A stretch of DNA of 64,000 nt from JAWLDA01 sp041686855 (GCA_041686855.1 JAWLDA010000018.1:23135-87134), one strand, 5' to 3'; shown: positions 41,219 through 50,135, counted from the stretch's first letter. The notes: generated by a model from the sequence alone, not told the origin. A program made the numbers and translations.

Positions 41219-42154
41219 ATGTCCTATCCCAACGTGTTTATTTCCACCTCGTCATTTGGAAAAGTCGATCCCGCTCCGTTGAATCGCCTCAAAGCGAGCG
41301 GCATCTCGTTTCACAACAACCCCTTCGGACGGACGTTGACGGCCGTAGAGGCGGCGGAGTTTCTCGAGGACGTCGATGGCCTCATTGCCGGGACAGAACC
41401 CCTCACTCGAGAGGTCTTATCAAGGGCGAAGCGGCTCAAAGTGATCTCACGTTGTGGTGTGGGTGTGGATAACGTCGATCTTAACGCAGCGTCGGAGTTT
41501 GGCATAGTCGTCGCGACTGCAACCCAAGCCCATGTTGCCGCAGTCGCAGAGCTCACGCTCGGTGGCATGATCGCCTTGCTTCGCCATATCCCCGCGAATG
41601 ACCAAGCGGTGCGCCGAGGTGAGTGGGAGAAGACGGTCGGGCAATTGCTGCATGGCCGCACCGTCGGAATCATCGGCCTGGGCAAGGTGGGCAAAGCGGT
41701 GATCCTTTCGCTGAAACCGTTCGAAGTGAAGGTGCTTGCCTATGACCCCGTACCAGACACATCATTTGCTGCAGCCCACGATGTTCAGTACACGACCTTG
41801 AGTGAACTATTACGGAAATCTGAGATCGTATCGGTGCACGTGCCGTATCGTCCGGAGGTTCATCACCTGCTCAATCGAGACCGAATTGAGCAAATGCGGT
41901 CTGGATCCTATCTTATCAACACGTCACGAGGCGGCCTTATCGACGAGCGCGCCCTCTACAATGCGCTAAAGTGCGGCAAGCTCGCCGGAGCATTCATCGA
42001 CACCTTTGAGAGCGAACCGTACCGCGGGTCGCTCACTGAACTGTCAAACGCCATCTTGTCTCCACATGTCGGCGCCTATGCACGAGAATCACGTGTTGCC
42101 ATGGAATCTGAAGCGGTCGAGAACCTATTGCGACATCTTAAGAGAGGTGAATGA
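41219..42154 (+). CDS. D-isomer-specific 2-hydroxyacid dehydrogenase (SerA-like)
   Basis: 311 aa, ATG behind GGGAGGA. Catalytic arginine and glutamate/histidine type positions are in NTSRGGLIDERALYNAL and ILSPHVGAYARES; the NAD motif GRTVGIIGLGKVGKAVI is near residue 145. The family reduces 2-keto acids or oxidises 2-hydroxyacids, as 3-phosphoglycerate dehydrogenase does. It lacks the ACT regulatory domain of long SerA proteins. Sitting between glycosyltransferases and a CMP-sugar synthetase, it probably makes a building block for the sugar. Its stop overlaps the ATG codon (42151) next to the start of the cytidylyltransferase. Confidence 0.88.
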   Translation: MSYPNVFISTSSFGKVDPAPLNRLKASGISFHNNPFGRTLTAVEAAEFLEDVDGLIAGTEPLTREVLSRAKRLKVISRCGVGVDNVDLNAASEFGIVVATATQAHVAAVAELTLGGMIALLRHIPANDQAVRRGEWEKTVGQLLHGRTVGIIGLGKVGKAVILSLKPFEVKVLAYDPVPDTSFAAAHDVQYTTLSELLRKSEIVSVHVPYRPEVHHLLNRDRIEQMRSGSYLINTSRGGLIDERALYNALKCGKLAGAFIDTFESEPYRGSLTELSNAILSPHVGAYARESRVAMESEAVENLLRHLKRGE

Positions 42155-42156
42155 TC

Positions 42157-42876
42157 ATGAATATCGCCATTATCACCGCTCGGGCAGGGAGCAAATCAAT
42201 CAAGAATAAGAATGTCTACCCAGTCCTGGGAAGACCGATGATCGCCTACCCGATTCGCGCCGCCCAAGAGGCTGCGCGAATCGATCGGATCTATGTGTCG
42301 ACAGACGGTCCAGCGATCGCCAAAGTGGCACAAACGATGGGTTGCGACGTCATCTGGCGGCCCGAAGAACTCGCCGGCGATCACGTCAATCACGGGGACG
42401 TCATTAAGCATGCAGTCGAGCATGTGGACCATCCTAACCTGCGCAACGTCGTCCTTCTTCTCGGAAATACAGTCATGGTCGACGGGGGCCTAATCGACGA
42501 GGGATTGAAACTCCTCGACGAGCGGAGCGATCTCGACTCCGTGATGTCCGTCTGGGAGGCTGCCGATGACCACCCCATGCGAGCGCTCGAAATCTTTGAC
42601 GGCTTGCTGAGGCCATACGGCGATCCTCATCGATCGGTCTCCACGGAGCGTCAGTCGTATCCTCCAGCGTACTACTACGACCAAGGTATCTGGGCTTTTC
42701 GCAAGGAGTGTGTCCGCCACAGAGACGGCCCGAATCCTTGGTGGTGGATGGGTAAGCGCTGTCACCCGATCGTACGCAATTGGGTTACTGGGCGGGACAT
42801 TCACACGCATCTGGACATCGATCTGGCGGTTTGGTGGCTCACGCGGATGCACGATCAGCGAGCGAGGGGGTCCTAA
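42157..42876 (+). CDS. NeuA/KdsB-like cytidylyltransferase
   Basis: 239 aa; ATG 42157 has AGAGGTGA 7 bases upstream and is preferred over ATG 42151. The signature IITARAGSKSIKNKNVYPVLGRPMI matches the nucleotide-binding loop of CMP-N-acetylneuraminate synthetase and relatives. The middle reads VVLLLGNTVMVDGG, unlike the QPTSP of true NeuA, so the sugar acid or polyol it activates may differ. It makes a CMP-linked donor, the expected substrate for GT29-type enzymes. One base separates its stop from the HAD gene. Confidence 0.8.
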   Translation: MNIAIITARAGSKSIKNKNVYPVLGRPMIAYPIRAAQEAARIDRIYVSTDGPAIAKVAQTMGCDVIWRPEELAGDHVNHGDVIKHAVEHVDHPNLRNVVLLLGNTVMVDGGLIDEGLKLLDERSDLDSVMSVWEAADDHPMRALEIFDGLLRPYGDPHRSVSTERQSYPPAYYYDQGIWAFRKECVRHRDGPNPWWWMGKRCHPIVRNWVTGRDIHTHLDIDLAVWWLTRMHDQRARGS

Positions 42877-42877
42877 A

Positions 42878-43612
42878 ATGCCGGAGAGCAGATCCATCGT
42901 GTTTTCGACGTTAATTCTCGACTTTGACGGCGTCATTCTCGAGTCTACAGGGATAAAGACGCAGGCCTTCATGGAGATGTTCAGGGATTATCCCGAACAT
43001 CATCATGAAATCGTAAAATACCATCAAAAACACTTAGGAATGTCTCGATATAAGAAGTTCAGTTGGATCTACAGTCAACTTCTTGAACAACCTCTCTCGG
43101 AGTCAGGCCTCCGAGAGTTGGGAACCCGTTACTCAGAGATTGTCGTTGACAAGATTTTACAGACGCCGTTTGTTCCGGGCGCTCTCGAGACTCTTGCCTC
43201 CTGCGCTAACGCCAATGTGCCTGTCTTCGTGATTTCAGGTACACCTCACGAAGAATTGCTCGATATTCTCGCTCGACGCGAACTGCAGCGTTACGTTACC
43301 GCAGCTTGGGGATCGCCCACCGAGAAGACGACGGCAATCCAAGAGATCCGAGCTACCTACGGTCATTTGACGAATGAAATGCTTTTTGTAGGCGACGGAT
43401 TCTTTGATTATCAGGCGGCGATGAGCGAGAGCGTTCCCTTTATCGCACGCGAATCTGGCGGAGAGAGTATCGACTGGGGTAGTTGGGGCATCCCAAACGT
43501 GCCCGACCTCACCTACTTCGCCCCCATTGGCCCCGGCCGAATCATCACGATTCCTGGGAGCAGTAGGAACGTCCCGGACGTTACACTCTCGATTGCACCC
43601 AGCCGGCCTTAA
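42878..43612 (+). CDS. HAD-family phosphatase
   Basis: 244 aa, ATG behind GAGGGGGT. Motif I is ILDFDGVILES, motif II is VFVISGTPHEEL, the lysine is in GSPTEKTTAI and motif III/IV is LFVGDGFFDYQAA. With its alpha-helical cap it resembles the phosphoglycolate-phosphatase/beta-phosphoglucomutase group, and in this position may remove a phosphate before CMP activation, as KdsC or NeuA-associated phosphatases do. It is followed by a hairpin, so it may end the main transcript. Confidence 0.85.
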   Translation: MPESRSIVFSTLILDFDGVILESTGIKTQAFMEMFRDYPEHHHEIVKYHQKHLGMSRYKKFSWIYSQLLEQPLSESGLRELGTRYSEIVVDKILQTPFVPGALETLASCANANVPVFVISGTPHEELLDILARRELQRYVTAAWGSPTEKTTAIQEIRATYGHLTNEMLFVGDGFFDYQAAMSESVPFIARESGGESIDWGSWGIPNVPDLTYFAPIGPGRIITIPGSSRNVPDVTLSIAPSRP

Positions 43613-43624
43613 GTTGAACGACTA

Positions 43625-43654
43625 AGCGCCCCGCATTAAGCTCGGCGGGGCGCT
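43625..43654. terminator. Hairpin after the HAD gene
   Basis: A perfect 10-bp repeat AGCGCCCCGC/GCGGGGCGCT with a 10-base loop, with no T run after it. It lies 13 bases past the HAD stop and 28 bases before the kinase start. Confidence 0.5.
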
Positions 43655-43681
43655 ACAATCACCCAAGAAGGAGTGACAAAA

Positions 43682-44527
43682 ATGATCCTGAGCGATCACT
43701 CTGCGGATGCCCAAAGGCTGAACAAGAGCAACAGAAGAGACGTGTTCTTAGTCACGGAGCGTTTAAAGGGACGCACATTCGTTGTCAAACGTTACCCCAA
43801 CGAGGCTGAGGCGATGCATGAGTACTCCGTCCTTAAAGCCTGCCAGGGGGATCCCCACATTCCCCGCGTCCTGGACTTTTACGCGAAGGACGATCAATGG
43901 CACATTGTCATGGAGTACATCGCGGGCGACACTCTAAACGATCTGTTACGAAAAGTGGGACCCTTTGAGATTGAACGTGTGATTGATATCGGCGTTGACA
44001 TCTTATTGGGCATTCAAACGCTTCATCAACGTGGGTACGTTCACGGGGACCTCCATGGTGGCAATGTCATCGTAACGGATTTCTCTAGTGCACAGACTAA
44101 GCTGGTTGATTTTCAGCACTCGGCAAAAAAGTTGCGTTCCGGAAAGGCAAAAGCGCTTCGACAAATATCGAAACCGCATCTTATGTTGGCGCCTGAAAGC
44201 ACGACCGGTGTCCTTGACGATAAATATGATATTTACGGCGTGGGTTACATGTGCGCGTGTATGTTGACGGGGGTTAAACTGAATAAGTCGCCAAAGGAGG
44301 CCGACTTTGAATCCGAAGCCCATCCGCTCCTCTACGTGATTCGCAAAGCGATGCACAAGAGCCCATGGAAGCGTTACCGTTCGGCTCATGAAATGCTCCA
44401 CGCTCTACAGCAGTTGCGAACTCGGATGAAAGCACACACGTCTCTCTCGAGCGTTATTCGAGCATTGTGGGGATCAACCAGTGACCACCCAAATTGTTTA
44501 CAGCGAAACCGAAGTATTGAACCTTGA
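43682..44527 (+). CDS. Small Hanks-type protein kinase-like protein
   Basis: 281 aa from ATG 43682 with AAGGAG upstream. The ATP-binding lysine is in TFVVKRYPNEAEAMHEY, the catalytic loop is HGDLHGGNVIV, and the metal-binding DFG is replaced by DFQ (KLVDFQHSAKK). LMLAPESTTGVLDDKYDIYGVGYM corresponds to the APE region and helix F. It has no membrane segment or PASTA domains. The HGDLHGGN loop also occurs in small-molecule and lipopolysaccharide kinases, so a sugar could be the substrate. It follows the sugar cluster on the same strand. Confidence 0.78.
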   Translation: MILSDHSADAQRLNKSNRRDVFLVTERLKGRTFVVKRYPNEAEAMHEYSVLKACQGDPHIPRVLDFYAKDDQWHIVMEYIAGDTLNDLLRKVGPFEIERVIDIGVDILLGIQTLHQRGYVHGDLHGGNVIVTDFSSAQTKLVDFQHSAKKLRSGKAKALRQISKPHLMLAPESTTGVLDDKYDIYGVGYMCACMLTGVKLNKSPKEADFESEAHPLLYVIRKAMHKSPWKRYRSAHEMLHALQQLRTRMKAHTSLSSVIRALWGSTSDHPNCLQRNRSIEP

Positions 44528-44532
44528 TAGTC

Positions 44533-44568
44533 GCAGTCCCATCGCCAACTATCGCGCGATGGGGCTGC
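44533..44568 (+). terminator. Terminator after the kinase gene
   Basis: A 13-bp stem with one G-U pair (GCAGTCCCATCGC with GCGATGGGGCTGC) and a 10-base loop is followed by GTTGTT. It lies 6 bases past the stop and is the most likely end of the 37901-44527 transcript. Confidence 0.6.
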
Positions 44569-44589
44569 GTTGTTAAGCGTCAAACTGCC

Positions 44590-45918
44590 TCAAGCCTCGA
44601 CTCCATCTCTACCCCCGAGTACCGCCGGATCAACGGCCGAATTGGCATCAACCAATCCCCGTCCCTGAGCGTTAGGCTCCGCTCCAAGGCTCTGGGCCGA
44701 TGCCTTAAGCCTTAGTTTGACCGAGTCGGGAACAAGGATTGGCTCTTTTTCCAACATTAACGCAACAATACCACTGCATACCGGTGTCGCCATCGACGTG
44801 CCGGAGAGTGTAATATAGTCGGCATAAGAGTTTCCTTGTTGAATCGCAATCGACGATTTCACCGAATTTGTTGCAGTAATGTCAACGCCGGGCGCCACCA
44901 CATCGGGCTTGACCATGCCGTCGGGAGTCGGCCCTCGGCTGGAGAAGTAGGCTACCGAATCGTCACGGCGCGAAACGGTACCGAGGTCGTCGTCTGCACC
45001 CACCGTGATGATGCGCGGGTGAATTCCCGGGGTCGAGATGGTCTGTCTTTCCGGGCCGTCGTTACCCGCAGCCGCGCAGACCACAAGACCCTCTTCCCAT
45101 GCAGTCTCCACGGCTTGAGCCATTGGATCGTCCTTGTACGACCCTTGAGCGGGCGCTCCGAGGGAAAGGTTGATCACTCGGATGTTATGCTCATTCTTGT
45201 GCTGCACGCACCACTGGATGCCACGAATCACCATCGACAGCGTCCCGCTCCCTTGCGCGTCGAGCACCTTTACGCCTGCCAAGTTCGCATTGGGTGCGAT
45301 ACCCCGATACCGGCCTTCGGAGCGCGTCCCGTTTCCGGCGACAATGCCGGCCACATGAGTTCCGTGCCCGTTGTCGTCGTAGGGAGTTGATCGTTGGCGG
45401 ACAAAGTCCGCAAATGCGACGAGGCGAGAGGTCGGGACTATAAAGTCGTCGTGAGGATAAATCCCGGTATCGACCACGGCCACCGTGACACCCTCTCCGG
45501 TCGCGCCGGCGTCCCACACCTCCCCGGCGGCAACGGTGGGAGCGGCGACGTCCATGAGCGTGTGCACCGGCCGGTCGAGGACGACGCGCCGCACCCGATG
45601 GTCGCTTGCAATCGTCTCTATCGACGACACGGGAGCCCGCGTCACGATTCCTCCTATGATCGGGAGATCACACGTCCCTTTGCAACGAATCTGCCCAAGT
45701 TTTTCAATGACGCGAGCCCTTTCATTCTCAGAGCACTCCGACACCGTCTGAACGATAACCTGGAGACGGCGAAAGCGCTGAACCATACGAATGAAAGCGC
45801 TGGCAACGGTACAAGGTACCCACCTCGGCACCCTGAGCGTGTTCATGAGCTCGCCGCGCAGATTCCGATCCAACTTCTTGGCATGCGCTCGGATCCAATT
45901 TAGGTGTGGACCTGCCAA
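44590..45918 (-). CDS. Subtilisin-like serine protease (S8, AprX-like)
   Basis: 442 aa from TTG 45918 with a GAGGAGGCG site. The catalytic triad is complete: Asp in VAVVDTGIYPHDD, His in NGHGTHVAGIVAGNG and Ser in SGTSMATPVCSG. The N-terminal ~130 residues look like a prodomain, and no signal peptide is seen, as in the intracellular or unconventionally exported AprX group. It converges on the kinase gene and so is not part of that cluster. Confidence 0.92.
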   Translation of the reverse strand: MAGPHLNWIRAHAKKLDRNLRGELMNTLRVPRWVPCTVASAFIRMVQRFRRLQVIVQTVSECSENERARVIEKLGQIRCKGTCDLPIIGGIVTRAPVSSIETIASDHRVRRVVLDRPVHTLMDVAAPTVAAGEVWDAGATGEGVTVAVVDTGIYPHDDFIVPTSRLVAFADFVRQRSTPYDDNGHGTHVAGIVAGNGTRSEGRYRGIAPNANLAGVKVLDAQGSGTLSMVIRGIQWCVQHKNEHNIRVINLSLGAPAQGSYKDDPMAQAVETAWEEGLVVCAAAGNDGPERQTISTPGIHPRIITVGADDDLGTVSRRDDSVAYFSSRGPTPDGMVKPDVVAPGVDITATNSVKSSIAIQQGNSYADYITLSGTSMATPVCSGIVALMLEKEPILVPDSVKLRLKASAQSLGAEPNAQGRGLVDANSAVDPAVLGGRDGVEA

Positions 45919-46031
45919 CGGATACGCCTCCTCATCAATGCTTCAGAGCTAGCCTGTAAGCTAACCTGTCGTGATAGCGTTATGAGGATGAGGTTGATTT
46001 GGCGTAGCCCGGGAGGCTTAGATATCAAAAG

Positions 46032-47855
46032 TCAGGAGTGAGGAGCCTGGTACCCCTGATCGATATCGAGAGCGTCGCCTCGTTGCAATCGCCTGGCCAT
46101 CTCTGCAATGAACGGCGCCTGACGCATCGTCGGTGAGTGCGCCGCAAGGTAGCGCGTGACGGCCATGAGAAAGACCCGGGGGTCAAGGCCGTTCAATGCC
46201 GGACTCTCCCTTTCCCAGGACGTGTACTGGCGGTAGCCCGCCTCAAACACTTGGAAGGTGTGAAACTCAACGTCCTCCCGCAACATCGCAGATCCGAGCG
46301 CCTGCCACACGACCGCATCGTTCCCCTTGCCCAGGGCGTTGTACACCAACTCCTCTGCTTCGTCAGCGTTATCTCTGGCGTCCAAAAGGCCGAACAACCG
46401 CTCTTGTAGGGCGCCATCTACCAACGGACTCTGGGGAGCGGGCGACTCCTTTAACTGCTCTTCGCGCGCTCGGCGCCTCTCCCATGGTAACCGTGCCGGA
46501 GGAACATTAAAGAAGCGATCCATGTAGATAGCGACGGCGCCGTGAAAGACGGCTCGTGTCGCCTCCACGCCGTCTTGGGTCCCCAAGCGCTCGAGGGCCC
46601 TTTGCACAGCATTGGCGTACGTGAAAGTGTGAGCGACTGAGATCCAATCGTCAAACTCGTTCCTTGTGTTGAAACGAGCAATCCGCACAGCAGCGGCGTA
46701 CGTTAAGGCCCGTCCCAGTTCGGCCGGTTGAGCGCCCAAACGGATCGCCTCGCTGATGGCCTCGAATGAGGCGAGTGGATCGTCTCCAAGGAGCGACTCA
46801 ACGAGGGGCGCCGCGTTGGTCCAAACCTCGCCCGCGCCCGCACCGAACGTATCCGGCAGCTGATCAAATGTCTCGAGCAACGGTGTGACCAGGTCAATTG
46901 GATGCTTCCACGAATTCATCTCCTCACTGCGTGAGGACGTGGCTAGTTGAGCCACCAGCGTCGGCAAGATCTCCCCAGCGTGTTGCCATCCGATGAAGTC
47001 CAACAATTCGCAAGCCTTGTTGCTAAAATCGAAGACGTGACCTCCGTCGCGATAAAAGTGGTCAGTCGCTGCGTTAAAGATCATGCGAGTCAGCGTTTGC
47101 GCGTCGACCCCCGTCTGGATCGCCGTGAGCAGTGCGCGTTCCGCGCCATCTGCCCGCCTCGCCTCAATGAAACGGCGAAACCATCGCTCCAAAGTGACGG
47201 TATCCACTCCGTCGTTGGCAAGGGGTTGCAGCCGGAACGCAGGGGCCTGACCCGCACAGTCGGAAGAGACGTGGCGCAAGCCCTCATAAAGGGCGTGAAC
47301 CCTCCCGACCTCGTCGAAGGTTTCGTATGCGTTTGCCATCGCCGCGAGAATGGTCATACCGCTCCGCCACCCGGCCTGCCGATAGCGTGCTCCGTGAAGC
47401 GCCCCTTGGCAAACGATCTCCTTTGGGGAGACGCTAAGATCAAGGAGGGAGACCACCGCTTTCGCTACGACCAGGTCGATGTTCTGCTCCATGCCCCGTT
47501 CCAACCGCTCTTTTGCACGCTCGACGGCGCCGGTATGCGTCGGCGTTGGGTTGAGCCATACCTCGCCGTCACGTACCGCGACGGGATATACGGGTACATC
47601 GTCGGCAAAGGGATCGAACGTCCCGCCACTACACAGATCAAACTGAGCGTTGTGCCAGTGGCACGTAAGAATGCCGTCCTTCACACTGCCCATGTGGAGG
47701 GGAAAGCCCAAGTGAGGACAGCGATTATCCACAGCGTACACGTCGCCTTCTGAGTAGAAAAGGGCAATCCCGTAGCGTCCGCCCTTAACGACCATGACGC
47801 CCTTCTCCCTCAGCTCCGAGAGACCGGCCACTTTGCGAAACCCCTTCTCACTCAA
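46032..47855 (-). CDS. Rieske [2Fe-2S] protein with large helical C-terminal domain
   Basis: 607 aa from TTG 47855 with GGAGGAG upstream. The N-terminal 105 residues form a Rieske domain (CPHLG...CHWHNAQFD, near residues 44-70) of the soluble ferredoxin type. The remaining ~500 residues are almost all helical, with DGVDTVTLERWFRRFIEARR and NAATDHFYRDGGHVFDF; conserved histidines there could hold a metal or haem. I do not recognise a named family for this part. The start follows the sulfatase stop at once, so translation is coupled, and the protein may supply electrons to an oxygenase-like centre in its own C-terminus. Confidence 0.72.
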   Translation of the reverse strand: MSEKGFRKVAGLSELREKGVMVVKGGRYGIALFYSEGDVYAVDNRCPHLGFPLHMGSVKDGILTCHWHNAQFDLCSGGTFDPFADDVPVYPVAVRDGEVWLNPTPTHTGAVERAKERLERGMEQNIDLVVAKAVVSLLDLSVSPKEIVCQGALHGARYRQAGWRSGMTILAAMANAYETFDEVGRVHALYEGLRHVSSDCAGQAPAFRLQPLANDGVDTVTLERWFRRFIEARRADGAERALLTAIQTGVDAQTLTRMIFNAATDHFYRDGGHVFDFSNKACELLDFIGWQHAGEILPTLVAQLATSSRSEEMNSWKHPIDLVTPLLETFDQLPDTFGAGAGEVWTNAAPLVESLLGDDPLASFEAISEAIRLGAQPAELGRALTYAAAVRIARFNTRNEFDDWISVAHTFTYANAVQRALERLGTQDGVEATRAVFHGAVAIYMDRFFNVPPARLPWERRRAREEQLKESPAPQSPLVDGALQERLFGLLDARDNADEAEELVYNALGKGNDAVVWQALGSAMLREDVEFHTFQVFEAGYRQYTSWERESPALNGLDPRVFLMAVTRYLAAHSPTMRQAPFIAEMARRLQRGDALDIDQGYQAPHS

Positions 47856-49268
47856 TTAGCTCTCCTCCGCTTCTCCGAAATCGGCCGGTCCGATCTTCGC
47901 TCCCTCGAGGAGCTGGCGTCTGGTCCAACTGTTGAGCAGACGATCGTCGGTCGCCACCATCCACGAGACGAGGCACTCCCGCAGTTTCTTAAGCTCATGC
48001 ACACAGTCGGAATCTCCGGAACGATTTCGCAACTCGGCCGGGTCTTGTGCGAGATCGTACAGCTCGTCTTCGGCGGTTGGGTTCCAGACATATTTCCAGC
48101 GTCTGGTCCGCAGCATCCGCTGGCTGTAGAGCCCAAACTGGTTTCCATAGTACACAGAGAAGGCACTCTCGCGCCCGTTGCCGGCCCCTTCAAAGACCGA
48201 GAGCAGGCTGATCCCCTGAAAATCATGGGGTACGTCGGCTCCACCGACCTCGCAAAAGGTCCGCGCCAGATCAATCGCCGTGCAGACAAAGGCGTCCGAG
48301 ACAGAGCCGGCCTTGATGCGTGACGGCCAGCGTGCGATGAGGGGAACCCGCACGACGTCATCGTACATTACGTGGTGCTTATCGATCATACGATGCCCAC
48401 CGCACATATCGCCATGATCACATGTGTACACAACCAAGGTGTCGTCGGCCAAACCAAGCTCGTCGAGGGTCCGCAACACGCGCCCGATCTGAGCATCCAA
48501 CAGCGTGATCTCACCGAAATACCGGCTAACGATCGGACGCCAATCGTCCCATCTCCAATCAGAGATTCCCCAGCTCACCAATTGCTGCCGCTGAATGTAC
48601 GGCTTTCCTTGAAAAGTCTCGGCAAAACTCGGCCACGGCTCGATCTGGGTCGGGTCGTACATTGACGCGTACGGTTCTGGAAGGACGTTGGGTAGGTGCG
48701 GCTCTGAGGGATCCCATCGCAGAAAGAACGGAGCGTCGCTTTGCGCCCGTTCACGCAGCATGTCGATGACTCGATCGGCGCCCCAAGCCAGTCGGGACTG
48801 CTGGGAAGTTATGTACGGATCGACTTCCCCAAACCACGCGTTGCTCTTGGGTTTATCAGGGATTCCTTGAGAACGACGCCAAAGGTCGTACTCCGACTCT
48901 AGGCAAACTTGGTCGAAGCCGAAATCCCGGGGACCGTGGCGGGTGTTCACTCCCCACTTCCCGACAAACCCAAGTGTGTAACCGCGCGCCGACAGGCATT
49001 CGGTAAATGTAGCGATGCCCTCCTTGACGGGCGCATGAACTTCGGTGCCGGCGTTGCAGATTGAATGGTGACGGGTGGGCCACTGCCCCGTCAGCAATGT
49101 GGCCCTCGCGGGCGCACACACAGGAATTGGGGAGAACGCGTGTGTAAGATTCATGCCCTGCTCCGCCATGGCGTCCAGATTAGGCGTCTGGACGAGCGGG
49201 TGTCCGTTCACGCCCAGAGCATCGTAGCGATGCTGGTCGGCGTGGATCAAGAGGATGTTGGACGCCAT
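47856..49268 (-). CDS. Type I sulfatase (cysteine type)
   Basis: 470 aa. The motif PVCAPARATLLTGQWP near residues 49-64 is the C-x-P-x-R signature whose cysteine becomes formylglycine. Metal ligands are in LLIHADQHRYD and VVYTCDHGDMCGGH. No signal peptide is present, so it is cytosolic or exported otherwise. Sulfatases of this family cleave sulfate from sugars or polysaccharides. No anaerobic maturase gene is visible in the window. It lies between ccdA and the Rieske gene with 3- and 0-base gaps. Confidence 0.9.
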   Translation of the reverse strand: MASNILLIHADQHRYDALGVNGHPLVQTPNLDAMAEQGMNLTHAFSPIPVCAPARATLLTGQWPTRHHSICNAGTEVHAPVKEGIATFTECLSARGYTLGFVGKWGVNTRHGPRDFGFDQVCLESEYDLWRRSQGIPDKPKSNAWFGEVDPYITSQQSRLAWGADRVIDMLRERAQSDAPFFLRWDPSEPHLPNVLPEPYASMYDPTQIEPWPSFAETFQGKPYIQRQQLVSWGISDWRWDDWRPIVSRYFGEITLLDAQIGRVLRTLDELGLADDTLVVYTCDHGDMCGGHRMIDKHHVMYDDVVRVPLIARWPSRIKAGSVSDAFVCTAIDLARTFCEVGGADVPHDFQGISLLSVFEGAGNGRESAFSVYYGNQFGLYSQRMLRTRRWKYVWNPTAEDELYDLAQDPAELRNRSGDSDCVHELKKLRECLVSWMVATDDRLLNSWTRRQLLEGAKIGPADFGEAEES

Positions 49269-49271
49269 ACG

Positions 49272-50129
49272 TCATTCCTCCGGTTTGGTCCGCCTGGCAG
49301 AGGAGCCGCTCTTCCCCCACCGCCGACCGGCCACAAGTCCAATGAGAGCGAGTACCAAGAGTACCGTCAGCCCGTCCGGGACTGCCGCGCTCCATTCGGC
49401 AAGCCGGGCTTGGAGCGCCATGGAGAGCTCCACCAGTCCCAAAGAGAAGTAGAACCGTTCAAAGGCGACACTGCCGCCGGAGAGGAGAAAGAGGAGACCC
49501 AGCAGGACAAAGAGGCTGCCTGATACGAGGTTTGTGGTATGGATGTGCAAGGTTCCAAGGTTTAATTGCCGACCTCTCAACCAAGCCCTCGACCCCAAAT
49601 CAAACCGGTCCCACAGCATGGCCAGTAAAAAGAGAGGGAGGGCCATACCACACGCGTATGCGAAGAGCAGCAGCCCCCCATGCCAAGGGTGGGCCACACC
49701 CGCCGCCATCGTCAAGACGGCTCCCAAGAGCGGGCCTGAGCAAAAACCGGCAAAACCGTAAACGAGCCCTGTAAGGTAAGCCGAACCCAAGCTGCCGTCC
49801 ATGGTGCGACCTACAAAGCGCTGGGGCACGAGGACGAATCCCCTCCCCATAAGCTCCAAGACTCCTAGGATAATGAGGAGAGTCCCGACAGCCCAGATGG
49901 TCTGAGTGCGGTACTCAAGAACCAGACTTCCAGCAAATGATGCACCCATCCCCAAGGGAATGAGCAAGGTGGAGAGTCCCATAAGAAAGATTCCCGTTCG
50001 CCCGGCTAGCTCTTGCCGACTCTTAAAAGCGTAGGCGAAGAAGGCCGGCAAGAGCAAGGCGCTGCAGGGTGATAGGAGGGCGAGAACACCTCCAAGAAAA
50101 GCTCCCGCCAGTGTTACCTCGAGCAGCAC
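49272..50129 (-). CDS. ccdA: CcdA/DsbD-type membrane thiol-disulfide electron carrier
   Basis: 285 aa from GTG 50129 with a GGTGGAGAG site. At least six hydrophobic segments; the two redox cysteines lie in LLSPCSALLLPAFF (first segment) and YGFAGFCSGPLLGAVL (near residue 130), as in CcdA. It moves reducing power from cytosolic thioredoxin to outside thiol proteins. A damaged dsbA-like gene precedes it, which would have been its natural partner. It is coupled to the sulfatase gene downstream. Confidence 0.85.
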   Translation of the reverse strand: MLLEVTLAGAFLGGVLALLSPCSALLLPAFFAYAFKSRQELAGRTGIFLMGLSTLLIPLGMGASFAGSLVLEYRTQTIWAVGTLLIILGVLELMGRGFVLVPQRFVGRTMDGSLGSAYLTGLVYGFAGFCSGPLLGAVLTMAAGVAHPWHGGLLLFAYACGMALPLFLLAMLWDRFDLGSRAWLRGRQLNLGTLHIHTTNLVSGSLFVLLGLLFLLSGGSVAFERFYFSLGLVELSMALQARLAEWSAAVPDGLTVLLVLALIGLVAGRRWGKSGSSARRTKPEE

Positions 50130-50135
50130 GTCGAA

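Noticed and set aside
46947..47753. 268-codon open frame on the plus strand
   Set aside because: Opposite strand of the Rieske gene, with no family pattern.
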